Positions 35,066 through 43,864 of a stretch of DNA of 64,000 bases are shown one piece after another. Position 1 is the stretch's first letter; each line of letters opens with the position of its first letter. Location: assembly GCA_949291945.1 (NCBI GenBank), contig CASEXH010000018.1, positions 1 to 64,000 on the forward strand, read 5' to 3'. Source of the stretch: an uncultured Bacillota bacterium. GTDB lineage: Bacteria > Bacillota > Clostridia > Lachnospirales > Lachnospiraceae. The notes under the pieces were generated by a model. It saw nothing but the letters and a program-made list of their open reading frames with translations, was not told the origin of the DNA and searched no databases. The position numbers were made by a program, and so were the translations under genes.

Positions 35066-35117
35066 AAAGGAATATCTATCCCATTTTACATTGGTGGGTA
35101 TAGATATTCCTTTTTTG
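35066..35117 (+). terminator. strong terminator after the YesL-like gene
   Basis: AAGGAATATCTATCCC and GGGTATAGATATTCCTT pair with a short loop and are followed by a run of six T. It isolates the pyruvate formate-lyase operon from upstream transcription. Confidence 0.9.
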
Positions 35118-35162
35118 TTTTATACTAACTCATATGTTTCTGATTCAGTACATCTAAGTTTC

Positions 35163-35191
35163 TTGACTTTTTTGGTACGGTATTATAAAAT
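35163..35191 (+). promoter_or_regulatory. promoter of the pyruvate formate-lyase operon
   Basis: TTGACT (35163-35168), 17-nt spacer, TAAAAT (35186-35191). The 74-nt leader includes CCACATATA and TATATGG (about 35193-35216), a possible hairpin or operator. No recognised Rex or FNR-type site is seen. Confidence 0.75.
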
Positions 35192-35265
35192 CCACATATA
35201 GATTTGGTTATATGGAGCTAACTACTAAATCTGGAAATCTTTTACAATAGGAGGCAATATACAAT

Positions 35266-37344
35266 ATGTTCAAAGAATGGGAATCTTTCCACAGCGGGAT
35301 CTGGGAAAAAGAGATCAATATCCGGGACTTTATCCAGAAAAACTACACTCCCTATGACGGAAATGAAGATTTTCTCCAGGGTCCTACCCAGAGAACGAAA
35401 GACCTTTGGGAACAGGTCATGGAGCTGACAAAGGAAGAACAGGCCAAAGGCGGTGTCCTGGACATGGATACCAGGATCATATCCACCATTACTTCCCACG
35501 GCCCCGGCTACCTGGATGAAGATAAGGAAACCATTGTAGGTTTCCAGACAGACAAGCCCTTTAAACGTTCTCTTCAACCTTACGGCGGCATCCGTATGGC
35601 GGTAAAGGCCTGCGAAGATCACGGCTACCATGTGGCCCCAGAGATCGTAGAATTTTTCACCAAACACAGAAAAACCCACAATGAGGGAGTTTTTGACGCT
35701 TATACCCCGGAAATGCGTGCCTGCCGCTCCAGCCATATCATCACCGGCCTTCCTGACGCCTACGGACGGGGAAGGATCATCGGTGATTATCGCAGAGTGG
35801 CGCTATACGGCGTAGACCGTCTCATTGAAGATAAACAGCAGCAAAAAGACACGACCAGGACCATCATGTATTCCGATGTTACCAGAGAAAGGGAAGAACT
35901 TTCCGAGCAGATCAAAGCATTAAAGGAATTAAAAGAGCTTGGCCATATCTACGGCTTCGATATCTCCCGTCCTGCTGCCAATGTCCGGGAAGCCATCCAA
36001 TGGCTGTATTTCGGTTATCTGGCTGCCATCAAAGAGCAGAACGGGGCTGCCATGTCTCTTGGCAGGACTTCTACTTTCCTGGATATCTATGCCCAGAGGG
36101 ATCTTGAGAATGGAACCTTCACAGAGGAAGAGATCCAGGAGTTTGTAGACCACTTTATCATGAAGCTGCGTCTGGTGAAATTTGCCAGAACTCCTGAGTA
36201 CAATGCCCTGTTTTCCGGAGATCCTACCTGGGTTACAGAATCCATCGGCGGCATGGGCATCGACGGCCGGCATATGGTGACCAAGATGTCCTACCGCTAT
36301 CTCCACACCCTGGAAAATCTAGGAACGGCACCGGAGCCTAACCTGACCGTGCTGTGGTCTACAAAGCTGCCACGGAATTTCAAACGTTTCTGTGCGAAAA
36401 CTTCCATCGCCTCCTCTTCTATCCAGTATGAAAACGATGATCTTATGCGGGTAACCCACGGTGACGACTACGCCATCGCCTGCTGTGTATCTTCCATGCG
36501 AATTGGAAAGGAAATGCAGTTCTTCGGTGCCAGGGCAAATCTGGCAAAGTGCCTGCTTTACGCAATCAACGGAGGGGTGGATGAAATTTCCAAGAAACAG
36601 GTAGGGCCCAAATTCCGTCCTGTCACCTCTGAATATCTGGACTATGAGGAGGTTATGGATCGGTTCCGGGATATGATGAAATGGCTGGCTCAGGTCTATG
36701 TGAACACGCTGAACATCATTCATTATATGCATGACAAATACTGCTATGAAAGGATCCAGATGGCTCTCCACGACAAAAAAGTCACCCGCTGGTTCGCCAC
36801 GGGGATCGCAGGGCTCTCCGTGGTGGCAGATTCTCTCTCTGCCATCAAGTACGCAAAAGTAAAGACTATCCGGGACGAAAATGGCATTGTTGTGGACTAC
36901 GAAATCGAAGGAGACTTTCCCAAATACGGCAATGACGATGACCGTGCCGACAGCATTGCCTATGATATTGTCCACGAATTTATGTCCTATATAAAAGGCA
37001 ATCATACCTACCGGGGAGGTATCCCCACCACTTCTATCCTGACCATTACTTCCAATGTGGTATACGGAAAAGCCACCGGTTCCACTCCAGACGGAAGAAA
37101 GGCTGGGGAAGCTTTTGCACCGGGAGCAAATCCCATGCATCACAGAGACAGCCACGGGGCCGTAGCTTCTTTAAGCTCAGTGTCCAAGCTGCCCTTTAAG
37201 GATGCCCAGGATGGTATTTCCAATACCTTCTCTATTATCCCCGGAGCATTGGGCAAGGAAGACACTATCTTCTTTGACGACATTACCTTTGAGCTGGACA
37301 AAGACTGTGCCTGCTGCGAGCCTGGTTCAGAGCTGGAGGCATAA
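35266..37344 (+). CDS. pflB: pyruvate formate-lyase catalytic subunit lacking the glycyl-radical domain
   Basis: Pyruvate formate-lyase converts pyruvate and CoA to acetyl-CoA and formate in anaerobic fermentation. The 692 residues match the catalytic barrel; the adjacent catalytic cysteines are Cys406-Cys407 ([19 protein letters not shown]), and [20 protein letters not shown] and [20 protein letters not shown] are conserved. Where normal enzymes continue to the RVSGYAV glycyl-radical loop, this one stops after a short acidic, Cys-rich tail ([17 protein letters not shown]). That missing domain is encoded separately 49 nt downstream. AGGAGG precedes the ATG. The product should need the second gene's protein to be active. 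Confidence 0.93.
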   Translation: MFKEWESFHSGIWEKEINIRDFIQKNYTPYDGNEDFLQGPTQRTKDLWEQVMELTKEEQAKGGVLDMDTRIISTITSHGPGYLDEDKETIVGFQTDKPFKRSLQPYGGIRMAVKACEDHGYHVAPEIVEFFTKHRKTHNEGVFDAYTPEMRACRSSHIITGLPDAYGRGRIIGDYRRVALYGVDRLIEDKQQQKDTTRTIMYSDVTREREELSEQIKALKELKELGHIYGFDISRPAANVREAIQWLYFGYLAAIKEQNGAAMSLGRTSTFLDIYAQRDLENGTFTEEEIQEFVDHFIMKLRLVKFARTPEYNALFSGDPTWVTESIGGMGIDGRHMVTKMSYRYLHTLENLGTAPEPNLTVLWSTKLPRNFKRFCAKTSIASSSIQYENDDLMRVTHGDDYAIACCVSSMRIGKEMQFFGARANLAKCLLYAINGGVDEISKKQVGPKFRPVTSEYLDYEEVMDRFRDMMKWLAQVYVNTLNIIHYMHDKYCYERIQMALHDKKVTRWFATGIAGLSVVADSLSAIKYAKVKTIRDENGIVVDYEIEGDFPKYGNDDDRADSIAYDIVHEFMSYIKGNHTYRGGIPTTSILTITSNVVYGKATGSTPDGRKAGEAFAPGANPMHHRDSHGAVASLSSVSKLPFKDAQDGISNTFSIIPGALGKEDTIFFDDITFELDKDCACCEPGSELEA

Positions 37345-37393
37345 GGACATCTTTTCAAAGACAAAACGAAAATACAAATAGGAGGATTTTATC

Positions 37394-37636
37394 ATGAAAA
37401 TCAGTGACGCACAGATCGACAACCTGGTAGACCTGTTGGACGGCTACGCAGAAAAAGGAGGACATCACTTAAATGTAAATGTCTTCACAAAAGAAACTCT
37501 TATGGATGCTCAGAAGCATCCGGAAAAATACCCACAGCTTACCGTACGAGTATCCGGATATGCGGTAAATTTCCATAAGCTGACAAAAGAACAGCAGGAT
37601 GAGGTTATCTCCCGTACCTTCCATGAAGGAATGTAA
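37394..37636 (+). CDS. separate glycyl-radical domain of pyruvate formate-lyase
   Basis: An 80-residue protein equal to the last domain of pyruvate formate-lyase: [40 protein letters not shown] with the radical glycine at Gly55, and VISRTF near the end. It resembles GrcA/YfiD, which repairs oxygen-cleaved enzyme, but here the large subunit has no radical domain of its own, so this is a required half rather than a spare. TAGGAGG lies before the ATG, and DNA between the genes shows no disrupted coding sequence, so the split looks established. The pflA start overlaps its end. Confidence 0.92.
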   Translation: MKISDAQIDNLVDLLDGYAEKGGHHLNVNVFTKETLMDAQKHPEKYPQLTVRVSGYAVNFHKLTKEQQDEVISRTFHEGM

Positions 37637-38387
37637 AGAGCAGGGATATATCCACTCCATTGAGAGTTTTGGTACAGTTGACGGCCCTGGAATACGCCTG
37701 ACGGTGTTTTTCCAGGGCTGTCCCATGCGCTGTCTGTACTGCCACAATCCGGATACCAGGTCCCCAAAAGGGGGAAAACCTGTGACAGTGGAAGAAATCC
37801 TTGAAATCTATGAGAAAAACAAAAGTTTTTATCAGAAAGGAGGCATTACTGCAACTGGGGGAGAGCCTCTTATGCAGCTTGCCTTTCTTACAGAATTATT
37901 TGAAAGAGCCAAGGCCCGGCACATCCATACCTGTCTGGACACCTCGGGGATCCTTTTTGGAAAAACACACAAAGAAGAATACCGAAGGCTTCTGAGATCC
38001 ACAGATCTGATCCTTCTGGATATCAAACATGCCTTCCCGGGGGAACATAAAAAGCTCACCGGGCAGCCTCAGGCCCCGGTGCTGGACTTTCTGGATTTTA
38101 CCACGGAAGAAAAAATACCGGTGATCATCCGCCATGTCATCGTCAAAGATTTCACCGATTCTCCCCGGGAACTGGAAGAAGTAGGAAGGATCCTGGCAAG
38201 ACATCCAAACATAAAAGGCATGGAGGTTCTCCCTTACCACAATATGGGAGAAAGAAAATATGAAGAACTGAACCTTCCCTATCCCTTAAAGGGCATGGAA
38301 AACCTGGCCCGGGAAGAAGCCTCCCGGGCCAGAAAAATCATTCTGGAGAGTTTTCAGCGTCATCGGCCTCCCGCATCTCCCTCATAA
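37623..38387 (+). CDS. pflA: pyruvate formate-lyase activating enzyme
   Basis: A radical SAM enzyme that abstracts hydrogen from the glycine of pyruvate formate-lyase. It has [18 protein letters not shown], the cluster motif [14 protein letters not shown] (CxxxCxxC), [10 protein letters not shown] and [17 protein letters not shown]. The start [12 protein letters not shown] is chosen because the family begins near GYIHSIE; it overlaps the preceding gene by 14 nt, indicating translational coupling. An in-frame ATG at 37599 would add 8 residues and cannot be ruled out. Third gene of the operon. Its last 50 nt overlap the tail of the convergent ydcF-like gene. Confidence 0.93.
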   Translation: MKECKEQGYIHSIESFGTVDGPGIRLTVFFQGCPMRCLYCHNPDTRSPKGGKPVTVEEILEIYEKNKSFYQKGGITATGGEPLMQLAFLTELFERAKARHIHTCLDTSGILFGKTHKEEYRRLLRSTDLILLDIKHAFPGEHKKLTGQPQAPVLDFLDFTTEEKIPVIIRHVIVKDFTDSPRELEEVGRILARHPNIKGMEVLPYHNMGERKYEELNLPYPLKGMENLAREEASRARKIILESFQRHRPPASPS

Positions 38388-38964
38388 TCTCATGAAACTG
38401 AACGCCGATCCTTTCAATCTCTCCCAGAACGATCTTTGTACCTTTTTCTGTGAGGAACCAGTTCTCTCTTGTCACATCGCTTTCTCTCACCGGACACACC
38501 AGGAATCTGGTGTCCGGATAGAGAAGCTGGTAATAGAGAAGACTTCTTCTGGCATGGTAAGGCTTGCAGCAAAGAATGGCTCTGCGGATCTCCATTCCCA
38601 GGCTGTCGGTAACTTTTCTGGAATAAATGGCATTTTCATAGGTATAGGTAGCCTGATCCTCTCTGAGAATGGCGCTTTCCGGCACCTGGTTCTTTACCAG
38701 GACTGCCTTTAGAAATTCCCATTCTGTCTCATACTCCCCGGCATAAATCTCTGCCTTTTCCTGGACCCCTCCGAAATGTCCGGTTAAGATACTGTACCGA
38801 CCGGAAGGCAGGATACATGACGCATAATCTCTGTGATAAAGACCTGCCGCTTCTTCCCCAAGCTGAGGAAAACCACTGCCGGGAATAAAGATAATATCTG
38901 CATTCTCCGGCAGGTCTTCCACAAAAATAAAATCCGTAAGCTGCTGTAAAAATTTATGATTCAT
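38338..38964 (-). CDS. YdcF-family (DUF218) protein
   Basis: A 208-residue soluble protein of the DUF218/YdcF/SanA type. It shows DIIFIPGSGFPQLGEEAAGLY (about 24-44), the acidic region LREDQATYTYENAIYS (about 100-115) and CCKPYHARRSLLYYQLLYP (about 131-149), which are the family's three conserved blocks. Members bind SAM or act in envelope functions in other bacteria, but no clear role exists for this cytoplasmic form. It lacks the N-terminal membrane helices of SanA. The 3' end overlaps pflA tail to tail by 50 nt. Confidence 0.85.
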   Translation of the reverse strand: MNHKFLQQLTDFIFVEDLPENADIIFIPGSGFPQLGEEAAGLYHRDYASCILPSGRYSILTGHFGGVQEKAEIYAGEYETEWEFLKAVLVKNQVPESAILREDQATYTYENAIYSRKVTDSLGMEIRRAILCCKPYHARRSLLYYQLLYPDTRFLVCPVRESDVTRENWFLTEKGTKIVLGEIERIGVQFHEIMREMREADDAENSPE

Positions 38965-39020
38965 AATTTTTCTCCCGTTCTTTTCTCTGCCTTCTCTGTA
39001 AATTTGATATCCTGTAGATT

Positions 39021-39293
39021 TTACTTCAGGATATCCTGATATTCTTTATGGCTTTCAAACCATTTCACTGCATAAGAACAGGTAAGGACTGCCTTCTTTC
39101 CCTGTCTGCGTATCTCTCCCGCTGCTGCTTCCATAAGCTTCCCTGCCATGCCCATCCCTCTTAAAGAAGGATCCACAAAAGTATGGTTAATGTCTACTGT
39201 ATCCTGATCAATAGAAGGAAACGTCACTTCTCCCTTCATCTCCTGCTCCTCATCATAATATACTACCTTGTGATCTTCTACTGTAATTCCCAT
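39021..39293 (-). CDS. small GNAT-fold N-acetyltransferase
   Basis: A 90-residue minimal acetyltransferase of the YjdJ/NATD1 type: beta-strand-rich start, INHTFVDPSLRGMGMAGKLMEAA with the acetyl-CoA-binding R/Q-x-x-G-x-G/A equivalent (LRGMGMAGKL), and CSYAVKWFESHKEY at the end, characteristic of this small family. The target is unknown. AAAGGAG precedes the ATG. It lies between asnB and the ydcF-like gene, all on the minus strand, with 99 nt and 56 nt gaps and no obvious terminator. Confidence 0.85.
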   Translation of the reverse strand: MGITVEDHKVVYYDEEQEMKGEVTFPSIDQDTVDINHTFVDPSLRGMGMAGKLMEAAAGEIRRQGKKAVLTCSYAVKWFESHKEYQDILK

Positions 39294-39392
39294 GGCTTTC
39301 TCCTTTCCTGTTTTTATGAGCAGCCTTCTTTCTATCAGAAAGACCTGTTCTCTTTTTTCTACATTTTAGCATGGATCTTCTCAGACAACAAC

Positions 39393-41246
39393 TCACAGCA
39401 GAATCCGAACCTGATATTTTTCCAGCCAATAGTTGACCTGAAGCATATAGGCCAGCATCTGAGGCCCAGCCATCAGCTGTCCGTACCAGGGCTTTCCATA
39501 ATCTGAGGGACTTTCCACAAACTTTTCTGCTTTTTTCTTATCCACCAGCTGTCTTATAGGCGCCCCCGGATCTGCCAGGACTTCCAGGAGCCTTGCTCCC
39601 AGCATAGCCTCATAATCGGGATGATAGGTTTTGGGATAAGGGCTTTTTCTTCTCCAGAGGACTTCTTTTGGAAGCTTTCCTTCTCCGCTTCTTCGAAGAA
39701 GGGCTTTTACCACTCCATCCCTGCATTTCATGGACCAGGGCACATTCCACACATATTCTATGATCCTGTGGTCTGCAAAGGGAACCCTGGCTTCCAGGCC
39801 GGAATACATAGCCGTCCGGTCCATCCGATCCAGAAGGGTTGCCATAAACCATTTCAGATTCAGATAGGAGATCTCCCGTCTTCTTTTTTCCTCCGGACTT
39901 TCGCCTGCCAGGACCGGGGTCTTGCGGATGGTCTTTTCATAGGCGGCCCGGGCGTACTCCTCCATAGGAAGAGTCTGGATCAGTTCTTCTGACAGCAGAG
40001 TCTGCCGCACCTTCATATCTGGGGACCAGGGAAAGGCGGGAGTTTCAAAGGCCTCTCTCTTATGAAACCAGGGATAGCCTCCGAATATCTCATCTGCGCA
40101 CTCTCCTGTAAGGGTCACCTTATTATGCTCTGCCACCAGGGAGCAGAAATAAAGCATAGAGGATTCCACATCGGCCATACAAGGCAGATCCCGGGCGTCT
40201 ACGGATTTATACAGACATTCGATCATCTCCTGGTTCCCGCAGGTAAGAAAATGATGGCTGGTGCCGGAATACTCTACCATTTTCTCTACCCAGGGACGGT
40301 CCTGAGAAGGCTGGAAGGAATTGGCTTTAAAGTATCTGTCATTTCCCTGAAAGTCAAAGGAGAAAGTATGGAGTACCTTTCCCTGTTTTTTCAGCTCTCT
40401 GGCACAGATAGCTGTGACCAGGGAACTGTCTACGCCCCCGGAGAGAAAGGTGCAGATAGGAATATCCGAAAGCATCTGAAGCTTCACTGCATCCTCCACC
40501 AGCCAGGAGGTTTTTTCCACAGTCTCTTCAAAGCTGTCTTCATGGGAGCGGCTTTGAAGCTGCCAGTATTTCTTCTCTCTCAGTCTTCCATCTTTCCAGA
40601 GAAGACGGCTTCCCCCTTCTACCTCCAGTATATTCCGGAAAACTCCTTTTCCGTAGGATTTTGCCGGTCCCAGAGCAAAAATCTCGCAAAGACTCTCCCT
40701 GTCTGCCACAGCTTCCACTTGCGGATACTGGAACAGGCCTTTGATCTCTGAAGAAAATATCAGGGTATCTCCCTGGATGGTGTAAAACAAGGGCTTTACC
40801 CCCGCCCGGTCCCGGAAGAGATACAGTGCCTCCTCCCTCTGATCCCAGAGGGCGATAGCGAAGATCCCGTTAAGCTTTTTTATAAAGCTTTCTCCCTCTG
40901 TAAGGTATCCCTGGAGGATCACCTCGGTATCACTGTCTGTGGTAAAACATATCCCCTGGCCTTTCAGCTCTTTTTGAAGGGCTTTCATATTATAGATTTC
41001 TCCGTTATAGGCAATGGTGCAGGTTTTTCCTCCCGCCCTTCTTGTCATAGGCTGTCTCCCACGTTCCAGATCAATGATAGAGAGCCTTACATGGGCAAGA
41101 CCGCATTTTTTCTCCAGGAAAATCCCTTCTTCATCAGGTCCTCTCCGTTTCTGTACCCGGTTCATGCTCTCCAGTATCTCCTGCCATCTTCCCGGTTCTT
41201 CTGTATAAGCAGCCCGGCTGCTGGAAAATCCTCCTATCCCGCACAT
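39393..41246 (-). CDS. asnB: asparagine synthase, glutamine-hydrolysing
   Basis: Makes asparagine from aspartate, ATP and glutamine. The N-terminal nucleophile Cys2 (MCGIGGFSSS) is intact; the glutaminase domain has RRGPDEEG and AYNGEIYN, and the synthetase domain has the PP-loop FLSGGVDSSLVTA (about 263-275) and LTGECADEIFGGYPWF. At 617 residues it is the long B. subtilis AsnB type. It lies 79 nt after dpaB on the same strand; AAAGGAGG precedes the ATG. It could be co-transcribed with dpaAB, and similar AsnB enzymes also amidate cell-wall precursors, so the role may not be only asparagine supply. Confidence 0.93.
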   Translation of the reverse strand: MCGIGGFSSSRAAYTEEPGRWQEILESMNRVQKRRGPDEEGIFLEKKCGLAHVRLSIIDLERGRQPMTRRAGGKTCTIAYNGEIYNMKALQKELKGQGICFTTDSDTEVILQGYLTEGESFIKKLNGIFAIALWDQREEALYLFRDRAGVKPLFYTIQGDTLIFSSEIKGLFQYPQVEAVADRESLCEIFALGPAKSYGKGVFRNILEVEGGSRLLWKDGRLREKKYWQLQSRSHEDSFEETVEKTSWLVEDAVKLQMLSDIPICTFLSGGVDSSLVTAICARELKKQGKVLHTFSFDFQGNDRYFKANSFQPSQDRPWVEKMVEYSGTSHHFLTCGNQEMIECLYKSVDARDLPCMADVESSMLYFCSLVAEHNKVTLTGECADEIFGGYPWFHKREAFETPAFPWSPDMKVRQTLLSEELIQTLPMEEYARAAYEKTIRKTPVLAGESPEEKRRREISYLNLKWFMATLLDRMDRTAMYSGLEARVPFADHRIIEYVWNVPWSMKCRDGVVKALLRRSGEGKLPKEVLWRRKSPYPKTYHPDYEAMLGARLLEVLADPGAPIRQLVDKKKAEKFVESPSDYGKPWYGQLMAGPQMLAYMLQVNYWLEKYQVRILL

Positions 41247-41325
41247 AGGCCCTCCTTTTATTCTGCAGATTTTCTTTTTTCATTCCATCACAGATTTCTT
41301 ACGCTGCTTCATTTCTCCCTGGAGT

Positions 41326-41910
41326 TTATGCCCCCAGGATCAGAGGCTGGTACTGTTTTCCCTCAAGAGCCGCTTTGGCCGCCGGGATCAGCAGTTCTGT
41401 ATGAGCGATCATGGAATTTGGCTTTTTCTGGGGATTATCCTGACCAAAGGGGATAAAGTAGATGTGCTTTGCATTTAATAAAAGACCGATGTTCTTCATA
41501 TTCATGCCTAAGGCGTCATTGGTGGAGATGGATATAAGAAGTGGTTTTTCATTTCTCAGATGGGCTTTAGCCGCCATAAGGGCGGGGGTATCTGTTATGC
41601 CGTTGGCCAGCTTTGCAATAGTATTTCCTGTACACGGGAAAAGGATCAGCAGATCCAGAAGACTTTCGGGACCGATAGGCTCTGCGTCTGAAATAGTAAG
41701 CATAGGCTTTCTCCCGGTGATCCGTTCTGCTTCCTTTACAAAGTCTTCTGCCTTTCCGAAACGGCTGTCAATGCTCTGGGCAGCATCTGAAAAAATTGTC
41801 TGTATCTGGGCGCCTTCCTCTGCCAGTTTCTCCAGTTCCTGAAAAACTTTTTTATACGTGCAAAAAGACCCGGTAAGGGCCACTCCGATCTTCTTTCCTT
41901 TTAATTCCAT
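41326..41910 (-). CDS. dpaB: dipicolinate synthase subunit B
   Basis: The flavoprotein subunit (SpoVFB) of dipicolinate synthase, acting in the mother cell to make the dipicolinic acid of spore cores. The start MELKGKKIGVALTGSFCTYK is the flavoprotein-type opening; LILFPCTGNTIAKLANGITD and LLISISTNDALGMNMKNIG are conserved. At 194 residues it is the usual length. The frame runs open 134 codons further upstream, inside dpaA, and those codons are not used. It overlaps dpaA by 10 nt. Its presence supports a spore-forming host. Confidence 0.93.
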   Translation of the reverse strand: MELKGKKIGVALTGSFCTYKKVFQELEKLAEEGAQIQTIFSDAAQSIDSRFGKAEDFVKEAERITGRKPMLTISDAEPIGPESLLDLLILFPCTGNTIAKLANGITDTPALMAAKAHLRNEKPLLISISTNDALGMNMKNIGLLLNAKHIYFIPFGQDNPQKKPNSMIAHTELLIPAAKAALEGKQYQPLILGA

Positions 41911-42797
41911 GGCGAGCCCTCCTGCTGCATAGATTCTGATAATTTTCGGACGGCGGCCAAAGCCAGGATCTCCCCTGAAGCCTTGGGGGCATACTTTCCC
42001 GGTATACCCGGAAGGTGTAAAGGAGAAAGTCCCAGCTCTTTGGCAGCCGGATAATCCAGGCCTCCCGGAAGGGAAGCAATGTCTATGATACATGTATCCT
42101 TCCTTATATATTTCAACAAATCCTTTTTCAGAGCCACACAGGGAGCGGTCTGAAAAAGAAAAGCCGGCAGCGTCAGAGCCCGGGGAAGTTCTCTCTCCTC
42201 CAGGATCTCCAGTCCTGCGGCTTTTGCCTGGGCAGCCTTTTCCCTGTCTTTTTCCCAGACCATAGTCCGGCAGAACATATTCTGGAGATAACCAGCCAGA
42301 GTCCTGCCGCATCTTCCATACCCGATCACCAGGCTGCTGCTGCCTCTTAGATTTTCCGGGCTTCGTAGGATGGCCTGGGCTATGGCCCCTTCTGCGGTGG
42401 CAATGGTATTTTCCATAGCCGTAAAGGGATCTTTCAGATAGTCAAAACACCGGATCCCTTTCTCTCCGGCTTTCTTAAGAAAGTCCTCCGGGATTCCCCC
42501 GGCGCAGAAGAGACTGCCCTTTTTCAGATATTTTAGAAAATTTTCCTCTGTTAAATCTATAGAAAACTCCTGCCCCTGGATCCTTCCTTGTTTCAGAAAA
42601 GGAACCGGAGCGGCGATAAGATCTGCATCTTTCAGGGTTTCTTCCAGAGAGGACGCCCTCTTCACCTGACTATGCTCCGGATCTTTCAAAAGACCATAAG
42701 TCTTTACCAAAAACCCCTTCTCACCCAGAGCCTCTGCCACATAGACCTGACGGGTATCCCCGCCGGCTACTGCAGCTTTTAAGAACTGTCTGTTCAA
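41901..42797 (-). CDS. dpaA: dipicolinate synthase subunit A
   Basis: The dehydrogenase-type subunit (SpoVFA): AAVAGGDTRQVYVAEAL at the N-terminus and the Rossmann motif SLVIGYGRCGRTLAGYLQN (about 154-172), with AFLFQTAPCVALKKDLL after it. The reaction turns the lysine-pathway intermediate 4-hydroxy-tetrahydrodipicolinate into dipicolinate. The start codon is TTG, overlapping the TGA stop of the FtsX-like permease gene upstream (42794-42797), with AAGGA 10 nt before it. This overlap ties dpaAB to the unusual transporter operon. Sigma-factor sites inside the permease gene cannot be excluded. Confidence 0.92.
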   Translation of the reverse strand: MNRQFLKAAVAGGDTRQVYVAEALGEKGFLVKTYGLLKDPEHSQVKRASSLEETLKDADLIAAPVPFLKQGRIQGQEFSIDLTEENFLKYLKKGSLFCAGGIPEDFLKKAGEKGIRCFDYLKDPFTAMENTIATAEGAIAQAILRSPENLRGSSSLVIGYGRCGRTLAGYLQNMFCRTMVWEKDREKAAQAKAAGLEILEERELPRALTLPAFLFQTAPCVALKKDLLKYIRKDTCIIDIASLPGGLDYPAAKELGLSPLHLPGIPGKYAPKASGEILALAAVRKLSESMQQEGSPWN

Positions 42798-43864
42798 ATC
42801 TTTCCAATCCTTTTTTCTTTTATTCTATGCAAAGGAGAATAGAAATGCCAGCCTTCTTTTTGGGGAAATCTCCCATAAGCCAGAAGTTCCAGAAACAGGC
42901 TGGATCCGGACAACAGAATGGTCTTCCAGGTTCCTGTCAGGATCCGGCTATCTGCCTGACAGATATTTAATGCCGTAAGTTTCCGGAAAGTCTTCACCTT
43001 TTCTTCCAGAAGCTGGGGATAGAAAGAAAGATCCGACCACATAGAAGGAAAATAGTCTGGCGAAAGACGGACGCTTTTTTCCAGTCCCCAAAGGAAAAGA
43101 AAGCATAAAAGACCTGTCAGAACATACCAGCACAGTTTCTTCCTCAGGTCTCCCTGTTTCCGGCCAGTCTGAAAACTGCGGACTCCTGCCAGGAATCCCA
43201 GGATCAGAACCGGAAGGAAGAGAGAAAATCTGGACAATGCGCCATAAAGGTTTCCCTCGAACATCCTGTCCGGCTGAGTCCCGGTCATCTGATAGAGAAA
43301 TTCTTCAGCCTGGGAAACCGGTATCAGATCCGTATCATAAGAAAGACGGAAATTCTCCAGCTCCTCTTCTTCTTTTGCCCACACTGCCAGGAGATTATCC
43401 TTTCCTTCCAGGATCCCCCGGACTGTATAAGTCTCTCCCTGAGCCTGGATCTCATTGCCCATCCCGGAATCCGTGCCAAAAAGCTCCTGGCTCAGTCCCT
43501 GGGAGATCACACAGCCCTGGTCATCACCCTTCCAGGGAAAATTCCCCCGGATAAGCTGCCTGGAAAAAAGAACCTTCATCTCTCCTCTTACTTTCAGGAA
43601 AGCTCCCTGACAGGTCCTGTCAAGCCTTCCGGCAAAGCTTTCCTTTTCCTCCTTTTTCCAGGCCGCTGTTACAGGGATATCCTCCTCTTCTTGGTCCCGA
43701 GTAAAAATGTCCATCTCCCTTCCGGTAAGGACTGTACTGTCATAATAAGCGGTAAATTCCCGGTTTCCATGGCGGTTTTCCAGGAATCCTCCAAGAGCTG
43801 TCCCCCAGCATACCAGTGCCAGAAATGTCCACAGGAGAAAAGCTCCATATCTGTTCTTACTCAT
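42794..43864 (-). CDS. FtsX/MacB-core-like membrane protein
   Basis: A 356-residue membrane protein: N-terminal helix (about 9-27), an extracytoplasmic domain of about 170 residues resembling the MacB periplasmic core (VISQGLSQELFGTDSGMGNE, then VRGILEGKDNLLAVWAK), a helix at about 210-228, another at about 243-263 and a C-terminal hydrophobic segment. It is shorter than typical FtsX permeases and lacks the clear GIMN-type hallmark, so the assignment is by topology and partial motifs. It overlaps the adaptor gene upstream by 4 nt and the dpaA gene downstream by 4 nt. No ATPase partner is encoded in the operon. Confidence 0.65.
   Translation of the reverse strand: MSKNRYGAFLLWTFLALVCWGTALGGFLENRHGNREFTAYYDSTVLTGREMDIFTRDQEEEDIPVTAAWKKEEKESFAGRLDRTCQGAFLKVRGEMKVLFSRQLIRGNFPWKGDDQGCVISQGLSQELFGTDSGMGNEIQAQGETYTVRGILEGKDNLLAVWAKEEEELENFRLSYDTDLIPVSQAEEFLYQMTGTQPDRMFEGNLYGALSRFSLFLPVLILGFLAGVRSFQTGRKQGDLRKKLCWYVLTGLLCFLFLWGLEKSVRLSPDYFPSMWSDLSFYPQLLEEKVKTFRKLTALNICQADSRILTGTWKTILLSGSSLFLELLAYGRFPQKEGWHFYSPLHRIKEKRIGKI

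Noticed and set aside
36319..37155. 278-residue minus-strand frame opposite pflB
   Set aside because: Antisense shadow; the plus strand encodes conserved catalytic motifs throughout.
41247..41325. Ten-codon frame upstream of asnB (MKQRKKSVME)
   Set aside because: It has a possible ribosome site, but is too short to distinguish from chance without comparison.
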